64,000 bases of DNA from Geosiphon pyriformis (Eukaryota > Glomeromycota > Glomeromycetes > Archaeosporales > Geosiphonaceae), in NCBI GenBank assembly GCA_016748015.1, contig JAAOMT010000009.1, positions 876,450 through 940,449 of the forward strand. The letters are read 5' to 3'. The notes under the pieces were generated by a model. The model was not told the DNA's origin. It saw only the letters and a program-made list of their open reading frames with translations, and did no database searches. The position numbers and the translations under genes are program-made. This document shows positions 57,701-64,000 of the stretch, piece by piece. Position 1 is the first letter of the stretch. Each line of letters starts with the position of its first letter.

Positions 57701-58375
57701 AAAATTTACGAAATAGCTTCGTCATGAGTTCTTCGGAATTTTGTAAATCCAATATGAGCAACAGAATTTTAACGTTGGCCAAATTCTCCAACAAATAAAA
57801 ATACGCGTCAAAATATGGATCGGCATCATCCGTGACAAATTCAAGTTGTTCGACAAAAAACTCAAAAATTTCCTGACGAAAAAAAAAAGAAAGCAAAGAG
57901 CTGTAAGAATTCTATGAAAGTTTTCAAGAACTATTATAAGACTTTGAAGAAACCATCTACCTTAAGCTCTCGGTCTGTATAAGGTGCGTCCGGCGCGTAA
58001 AGCCGTAACAAGTCAGCAAGGCAAGAAGCTACATATGACTTAACCCCTTTATCTTTATGTTTAATAAGATTTGACTGTATGAGTTCTCTTGTGACAGCGT
58101 TCAAAGAATCAGTAACCACCACGTCTTGGTCGAGACCAACGAGTTCTTTGTGAAGGTTCTTTAGTTTTCAAAAGGTGCCAACTATAAGTCAAAACTGACT
58201 GATCACCTAGATAAAAAAAAGGCTAAAAAAATAAGATTCGCGTGGAAAAGATAAAACTTGCCTTTAAACGTTTCAAAACTTCGGTTGTGGAAAGTTGTTT
58301 TGTAGGTGACGAAACCAACTTCTGTTTAAACTGGAGGCGAACCCCTCGTGAGCCAGTAGCTTTGCCAGCAGCCAT
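52174..58375 (-). CDS. PDS5: Sister chromatid cohesion protein PDS5
   Basis: Nuclear HEAT-repeat regulator of cohesin, binding the Scc1/Smc complex and controlling its release and acetylation. Start MAAGKATGSRGVRLQFKQKL at 58375. The family signature is clear: ALNAVTREL-type helix with NLIKHKDKGVKSYVASCLAD and LLRLYAPDAPYTDRELK, then FFVEQLEFVTDDADPYFDAY, PKLVQGYFVDIM, QLEEELK and SRRNDKAAAVRTAW. Exons worked out: 58375-58262, 58158-57961, 57872-57688, 57606-57480, 57392-57312, 57220-57065, 56986-56871, 56794-56700, 56623-56475, 56427-56324, 56207-56118, 56031-55885, 55799-55751, phases consistent; about 14 more follow. The C-terminus has PKKRRK (nuclear signal) and an acidic tail EEIEESQDEEDELAIQ, ending TGA at 52174. 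Intron 1 is GC-AG. Length and tail fit fungal Pds5. Confidence 0.93.
54711..54760. repeat. (ATT)n microsatellite in PDS5 intron
   Basis: About 16 uninterrupted ATT units within an intron between exons encoding LEALSHFSKAFPDETPQDK and the LFKQRLAEVALNGLF segment. Confidence 0.95.
55350..55375. repeat. (AAT)n microsatellite in PDS5 intron
   Basis: About nine AAT units in the intron upstream of the exon encoding MDPMSDYKTVLKSK. Confidence 0.9.
56279..56312. repeat. (GAATGT)n hexamer repeat in PDS5 intron
   Basis: Five to six units of GAATGT just downstream (on the minus strand) of the exon ending at 56324. Confidence 0.9.
57411..57434. repeat. (AATC)n microsatellite in PDS5 intron
   Basis: Six AATC units in the short intron 57479-57393. 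Confidence 0.9.
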
Positions 58376-59417
58376 ATTTAAATTAATTTATATTTCACGC
58401 GTTTTTTATTGAGGCTCGTTTTCAGGAAGTAATAATACCCAAAATACTACGGACAATGACTTCAATTTCTACTTGGGACTGAAAAGTACCAACTATTGTG
58501 ACGTAAGATAATTGAGGAAACGGTCAAAGGTCCTTTCTTTGCCACGGGACTATATATGATCTGGTATACTAGAACTCAAGGGCCTGACAGTTAAAATTTC
58601 TGGATCCTAGTCACCTCGAAGACCGGTAATCCAAGCTAGATCTAATCGATATTGAATAGTTTCATGGTTATCGTATCAGTAGAAAGTAATTCTGAGCAAA
58701 TCAGAAATAAGGTCACACATAAGATGTGGGACCTAAACAACTGAAAAATTTATCCAGGAAAGCATACTTGCGTCAAAAGAAAGTATTTTTCATAATCAAA
58801 TTTATCAAGAGAGATTTTATTTCCAAATTCCAATACATATTAGAAATTGAGGTGTCAATCCCGATATTCTATTTTAAATTTACCTGGAAAAGAATACCTA
58901 GGGTGTGATTAATATGAAGTGCTAGATATTTAAGTACTTTTAAATAAATAAGTGAATTTAAATGTAATTCTAAAAAAAAAAAAAAAAAAAAAAGTAAATA
59001 TGCGATAAATGCATCATTTAAAATTGGTGTGAGGGCTCCAATAAAGTAAGAGGAAAAAGAGGAAAAAGAGAATAAAGGTAATTGAAGGTGTATCTTACAA
59101 GTAAACAGAATGAAAATGGGAAATTTCAATAATGATCAAGATAAATAAGAAAGAAATACGGTTGATAAATAGTGATTCGCAAAAATGCGGGGGAGAATTT
59201 TAATTTAAAAAGAACTAGGTAATATCTAAATCAATTAAAAGTCATTTAAAAAAAAAAAAAAAGGATATCCTGATGATGACAATGATATATTGAAATTACT
59301 TTTTGTCACAGTGGAACCTAACAACACTCTTGGGCGGATGATCTGTATGCTTCAACCACTTTCGCGTACTGGATGATTCTTACACAAACAAACGCCTCGA
59401 AATCTACTTTCTTCAAA
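58376..59417. other. Intergenic region between PDS5 start and NAD-GDH stop
   Basis: About 1 kb without a convincing gene; it must hold the PDS5 promoter and the NAD-GDH terminator region. A 21-nt A run lies at 58973-58993 and a second A run near 59250. Short frames here have no recognisable domain. The CACGGGACTATATATGA segment near 58545 is a possible TATA region for PDS5, weakly supported. Confidence 0.5.
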
Positions 59418-62199
59418 TTAGCTAGTATATAATTGATATTCAGATACTTTGGTGAAGAAAGAGTTCATGAACTCAAAGAATGCAAACTGTGATGGCTGTG
59501 TCCCATATTTGTAAACGAAACGACTCGCAATATAAGAGCCGAAAATCGCTTGCACATATGGTTCCGGAATTCTTTCAAGTAAAGTGTCCAATCCCAGTCT
59601 GTCTAGAAGAAGTTGTGGGAAAGCCTCACGTAAAACTGCCTTCCGTAGATTCACGTTCTGCCAGAGAATGGATTTTTGAAGGTTTTCATTGAGATCTATG
59701 ATGGCCAAGCTGAGTTCGTCCGAGATGATTGATCGAGATTTACCAGATTTTCTATGCTCACGCCATATACATTCGAACTCGAGCTCGGCATTTTTCTCAA
59801 TCACACGGTGTACCTCCTTAATGTATTCTTCGTAGAATCGAGGCACAACACCATTTTTGACTTGCATATTTTTGGCGAACTCATCGTCAGTAAGCGCCAA
59901 AGCGGCTAAAACCTCCAACGAAGATGAAGTCACACCACCCTTATTTGCCGAAGCATCTTTAAAGATAATAGCACCAGCTTGCTCAAGTCTAACACGCGCT
60001 TCCTGAGTAAAGAAAAGATTAGCACCTTCGACGATATACTTGAACCTAGGTTTTCCATGAAGATCGAGCAATAAGTTGACATTGTTAAGATCCACAGCTT
60101 CAGGTCGGCCACCACAAGGAACGAATAGATCAGCGGAAACAAGGTTTGTCAAGTGGAAATTATTACGGAAAAGAAGTCCATCATCAATTACCTGGCCATC
60201 TAATGAAAATGATTTAACAGTTTAATTGTTTGTTTGTTTGTTTGTTTATTTGTTTGTTTGTTTGTTTGATTGATGGTATCGGAGCTCGATGAAAATTTAT
60301 TCAGCGAAAAAACCATCCCAAAAATACAGGAGAATCACTTACTCGGTAACTTCACATTTGACTGTTCTATCAGAATCCTAAAACCTTTTGGAGACAATTT
60401 TTTCTCGTCAAAATGTGAAATCATTAATCGACCATTTGCCAAGCGAATCAATTCTTCACGATCGATGCCTGCGGGATCGCACAGTACACCACTACCATCG
60501 ACCACGGCTGTTTGGAAATAAAGCAAGGTAAATCAATGGGATAAGTCATTTAAATATTTTTGTTTAATAATAGCAACAACAACAATAACAACAACAACAA
60601 CAACAAAAACAAAATAGAGTGAATAAATTGTGGAGTGAGGTTACTAACCTACAGTACGATCCTTTGAGATCTTAATCTCGTTACTTCCAAGATCACCGTC
60701 TGGGCCTCCGGTCTGAAATTTCGTGATCTGTGTTTCCTTAAGACTAAGTTTTCGGTATATACCAAGCACATATTGATGCACCGATCGAGTGGTCATTCCG
60801 TATAGGTCATGAGGTATTCCACCCATTGATTGACTTTTACCGGTTGTGAAAGCTTTCCAAAAGCGTGCGCCTCTTTTCTTGGCGTGAGCACTTGCCCAAT
60901 CCACAAAATTTGCGGTTCCTTCATCAGGACCAAAGAATAAAATTTCGGGTTTCCCATAAAGGTCAACAATTTTCTAGGATGATTAAAAAGAAATCAACGT
61001 AAACATAAGATTAGGAAAATCAAATCAAATCAAAATCTTTGGACAACTAGTTGATGCGAAAGATAGACGAACCTCTTTGATCCCGGGAGTCTTACCAGCG
61101 ATTAAAAGATCAAGCATGCAATCAACATATTTCTCAAATGCCACGCGATCCTTTTCTTGTTGGGTGATATCCAAGAGAATCGTGCCTTTGGAACCACCTT
61201 CAGGAATGTCCTTATTTTTTCTCTGTTGAGTGGCAGCCAAGGCATAATTTTCGTCGAATAGAGACCTTAGATTTATACTGTAGGCTTCCTTGTTTCTCGA
61301 ACGGATGATACGAATACCACCACGAGCCACATCACGAAAACGTAAATGGAATCCACGAAATTCCGAGCCTATCACGAGGAACATGCCAAAGAGTTTTGTT
61401 GGATATTCGATCGCGGGTAGGAAGGAAGGATCAAGACGGAAAGACAAGGCAACCTTTGTTGGTTGATAAAAATTGGTCTTTAAAACATGCTTATTAAATA
61501 TCAGGAAGGATTCCAAGACCATGAATTCATGAGCATTGCTCGTGGTCTTCTTGATCTTTGCGAGTAGTTCGTCATCGGTCAAGACAACATCTGTTTGCAG
61601 ACGTTGGTAAGATATAGTTGGTCTGAAAAGGAAAAAAAAAACGATTTTGATTAAATCGCGAGTGAAAATAATCTTCCAAAATGTGTGGAGAATATTTGAC
61701 TTACTCAAGAGCTGTGGCTGGTGGGTTGACATAGTGAGTTAAGGCGAAATTAATATATAACAAATGAATGAGTTCCGGGTACATCTTGATGATGTCCAAC
61801 ACGTATTCACGGGTGAAGGTATCTGTACGAAGTCTCTTTTTAATTTTTGTCAAAACTTCCACGTGAACAGGATTTGTTGGATCAATTATGTTGGCTAGAC
61901 TGACGTACTCGCTTCCCAGTCTATTAAGGAAATGTTGAGAGAATATCCAACCCACATGACCGTAAATAGCTTCCTGAACGGAAAGTTTTCCTGATTGGAA
62001 GAATGATTGTAAAGGAGTTGTGGGAAGACAATAAATTAAGGACGCTTCCTTGATCACTTGATGAATGGTATGTTCAATAGGACCGGCTTGAGAGTTAGGC
62101 AAAGGATTGAGATAAAGACTCATGATAGTGACACCATTCGAGAATTGCTCTGATTAAGTTAGTTCAAAGTGGTGGTGGTGGTGGTGGGTGGTGTGTACG

Positions 62200-62257
<58 letters not shown>

Positions 62258-63525
62258 ATGTATGTATGTGTGACACCATTGGCATAAGATTATAAGGTTA
62301 AGCGATAATATATATTTGAGGGATGATTTTTTTTTACAACCTACCAACATATTTACGAGTAGAATAAAGATCATAGAAATGATAAAGATCAGACATGGCG
62401 GAGAAAAAAGATTGGGTACTGTTTTGTCGGTAACCAATCACAAGTCGACGTTCACGACTAGCTTCCACTTCAAACATTTCGATCACTGGTCCGGTCCTGC
62501 TTAAAACAGTCTTCATGAGATTCTGATATATTTCTAGGGTATTCTCTGTTGCTTTTTCCAGAAATGTCTTGTCACCCACAAGCTTGATATCAGTCTCTTG
62601 TGCGGGCGAAGGATTAGGCTCGACAAAATCACATTTTCCTACAAAATAGCAACGAAGTTGTGCATTCACCGATGGTGTTACGTTCCCATGCGAGCGATAG
62701 GATTCCAAACGATAAGCTCCCTGGGTGGTGCTCACGTCCAAGTACCTATCGTCAATTCTGTAGTGATGATGAAAAAGAAAAAGGTGAACCGTGGAATTAA
62801 TTAATATATCACCAATAACACAAAATAGTTTCATCTGATGGTAATCACACGTGATTAGATAATCTTGTTTCATCTAATTAATCATTCACGACAGGGAATT
62901 TAAAAAACATTTATTATAAGATTGCCAACATTACCTCTTTTCATGCTGAGGCCCTTCCGAGATACCAGGACGCGAAGTATGAATATAAACGGCACCATCA
63001 TCGGTCTCGCGCTCCAAATTGATATCTAGAGCATTCTCGTTCTTTGTATAGGCAAAGATTTTCGCGCCGTACAAAGCCATGATGTGATTAGCAATCGTTT
63101 CAACAGTTTCAACTCCAAAGTACATGTCATCGATACCAAGATTCCTATAGAGGTAAATTGAAAAGCGACGAGTCGAGTAGCGGAAAAAGGAAAAAGTTCA
63201 AATTTTCAAAGATGGAGTAAATCGAATCGAGAAATTGATTAAAAAAAAATCCCGGAATCACGATCTGCATTATAATCAAATTGGGGAGGGGTAGGTGGAG
63301 GTGGAGGTGGAGGTACGAAAAAGTGGCTTACCCATAAAACCAAGAAACTTCGTTCTTGACAAGATCTTTCGGTATGAAACCACGTTGCTCTAAATATTCA
63401 CAAACTTTGAGCATTTGCTCGGCCTTTCCTTGAAAGACATACGCTGTATAGCCAGCCGAGTCTTTTATCACTGAGTTCATAGACGTAAAAAGACCGGGTA
63501 TATGACGAGAAGAGCCCTCAGCCAT
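59418..63525 (-). CDS. GDH2: NAD-specific glutamate dehydrogenase (large fungal type)
   Basis: Oxidative deamination: L-glutamate + NAD+ + H2O to 2-oxoglutarate + NH4+ + NADH; catabolic link between amino acids and the TCA cycle. Eight exons: 63525-63332, 63144-62935, 62757-62345, 62150-61705, 61622-61073, 60973-60649, 60506-60343, 60199-59418. They sum to 3084 nt, i.e. 1027 aa plus stop, with all splice phases agreeing; this is the usual length of the ~115-kDa fungal enzyme. Landmarks: MAEGSSRHIPGLFTSMNSVI start, SSEFRGFHLRFRDVARGG-like block with GGIRIIRSRNKEAY (about 61320), PEGGSKGTILLD, GPDEGTANFVDWA, TGGPDGDLGSNEI (dinucleotide site, about residue 700), GIDREELIRLA, CGGRPEAVD and YIVEGANLF. 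No stop or frame damage. All introns GT-AG. Confidence 0.96.
60227..60268. repeat. (GTTT)n microsatellite in GDH2 intron 7
   Basis: Ten or so GTTT units, one interrupted by ATTT, inside intron 60342-60200. Confidence 0.95.
60573..60610. repeat. (CAA)n microsatellite in GDH2 intron 6
   Basis: About twelve CAA units with one interruption inside intron 60648-60507. Confidence 0.95.
62169..62270. repeat. Compound (GTG)n-(TG)n-(TATG)n microsatellite in GDH2 intron 3
   Basis: GTG repeats (62169-62190), about 20 TG units (62200-62240), then seven or more TATG units (62241-62270), all within intron 62344-62151 and making up more than half of it. Confidence 0.95.
63294..63314. repeat. (GGAGGT)n in GDH2 intron 1
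   Basis: Three to four GGTGGA-type units on the plus strand within intron 63331-63145. Confidence 0.85.
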
Positions 63526-63718
63526 AGTGCAGTGAAATCACTTGATTGAATAAGGGGTGGTTTCTACTAGTACTGAGAATCTAGCTCGATAATAAAGCAG
63601 TTTTTGTTCGATAGAAGTAAAATTCTATCGGTTCAGCTTCGTTATTCAAGGTGGGTTAAAAATCTCTAAGAAAAGGTGGTTTTGATAAATTTTGTTATTG
63701 TTATGTTAACAAGATTGT

Positions 63719-63750
63719 ATGAGGAGGAGGAGGAGGAGGAGGAGGAGGAG
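63719..63750. repeat. (GAG)n microsatellite upstream of GDH2
   Basis: Ten uninterrupted GAG units. Confidence 0.95.
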
Positions 63751-63968
63751 TATAAATAAGACAAGAAGCAAAAAGGTACACGTTTAATGTAAATTTCCCC
63801 CAAATTGAGTAGATATTAAACGGTGATTTTTTACCTCCGAAAATCGTTTTATAAGAAAAAGTTATTCTTATTATTGGATCACGTTCGCTTTTTCGTTCTT
63901 TTCCCACTTTATAAGAGAGCAATCGATTGGTTTAAAATAAGGGGTTGAAAGTATAATAGGGAAATGGG

Positions 63969-64000
63969 AGTAACAGTAACAGTAACAGTAACAGTAACAG
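63969..64000. repeat. (AGTAAC)n hexamer repeat at window end
   Basis: Five or more AGTAAC units reaching the last base of the window, so its full length is not visible. Confidence 0.95.

Larger units (their letters stand above)
63526..64000. promoter_or_regulatory. Upstream region of GDH2
   Basis: 5' flank of NAD-GDH. It contains a (GAG)n run at 63719-63750 and an (AGTAAC)n hexamer repeat at 63969-64000 that runs off the window. On the minus strand the GAG run is a CTC pyrimidine tract about 200 bp before the ATG. No gene seen; a clear TATA box could not be fixed. Confidence 0.5.

Noticed and set aside
62159-62437. Open frame over the TG/TATG repeat in GDH2 intron 3
   Set aside because: Encodes Tyr-Ile-His-Thr repeats from the microsatellite; splice sites and phase place it in an intron.
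1-64000. tRNA, rRNA or other structural RNA genes
   Set aside because: I looked for tRNA A/B box patterns and rRNA-like conserved blocks and saw none I could support.

Overview
The window looks like a piece of an AT-rich, intron-rich fungal nuclear genome. The host genes (the large ~115 kDa class of NAD-dependent glutamate dehydrogenase and a PDS5 cohesin regulator), the heavy transposon load and the dUTPase-carrying Ty3/Gypsy elements would fit an arbuscular mycorrhizal fungus (Glomeromycotina, Rhizophagus/Gigaspora type). That placement is inference; no rRNA or other marker is present.

Layout. (i) 1-51 kb is a transposon island holding six LINE (non-LTR) copies, all on the minus strand and lying head to tail: LINE-A (1-3128, cut by the window edge), LINE-B (4598-10165 + 20284-21540), a 5'-truncated fragment LINE-C1 (23234-24508), LINE-C (24786-25916 + 35791-41545), an ORF1-only element LINE-D (41865-44140) and the best preserved copy LINE-E (44215-51060). 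Very AT-rich spacers separate most of them. Two LTR retrotransposons are nested inside LINEs: Gypsy-M (10166-20283, minus) in ORF1 of LINE-B and Gypsy-P (25917-35790, plus) in the RNase H domain of LINE-C. In both cases removing the element plus one 4-bp target duplication restores the interrupted LINE alignment exactly. (ii) 51-64 kb is ordinary gene space with two multi-exon minus-strand genes: PDS5 (52174-58375, about 27 short exons) and NAD-GDH (59418-63525, 8 exons, 1027 aa). Their introns hold several microsatellites.

Both Gypsy families have the order gag (capsid + CCHC) - protease - Cys-rich module - dUTPase - RT - RNase H - integrase (GPY/F-like end) - extra ORF ('ORF3') - 3' LTR. 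ORF3 is present in both, ends directly at the polypurine tract and has a shared C-terminal motif (LDF-N/D-GAQ-S/Y-stop). I do not recognise it. The LINEs have ORF1 (RRM-like fold + CCHC knuckle) and ORF2 (endonuclease - RT - RNase H - C-terminal Cys/His motif), with ORF1 stop and ORF2 start overlapping as ATGA in three of the four copies where the junction is visible.

Nearly every retroelement frame is broken, and the breaks have one character: CGA to TGA, CAA/CAG to TAA/TAG, TGG to TAG/TGA, and Gly/Asp/Glu catalytic codons altered by G-to-A changes. The two 992-bp LTRs of Gypsy-P have identical length and differ almost only by transitions. This points to a deamination or RIP-like process acting on the island; the two host genes show no such damage.
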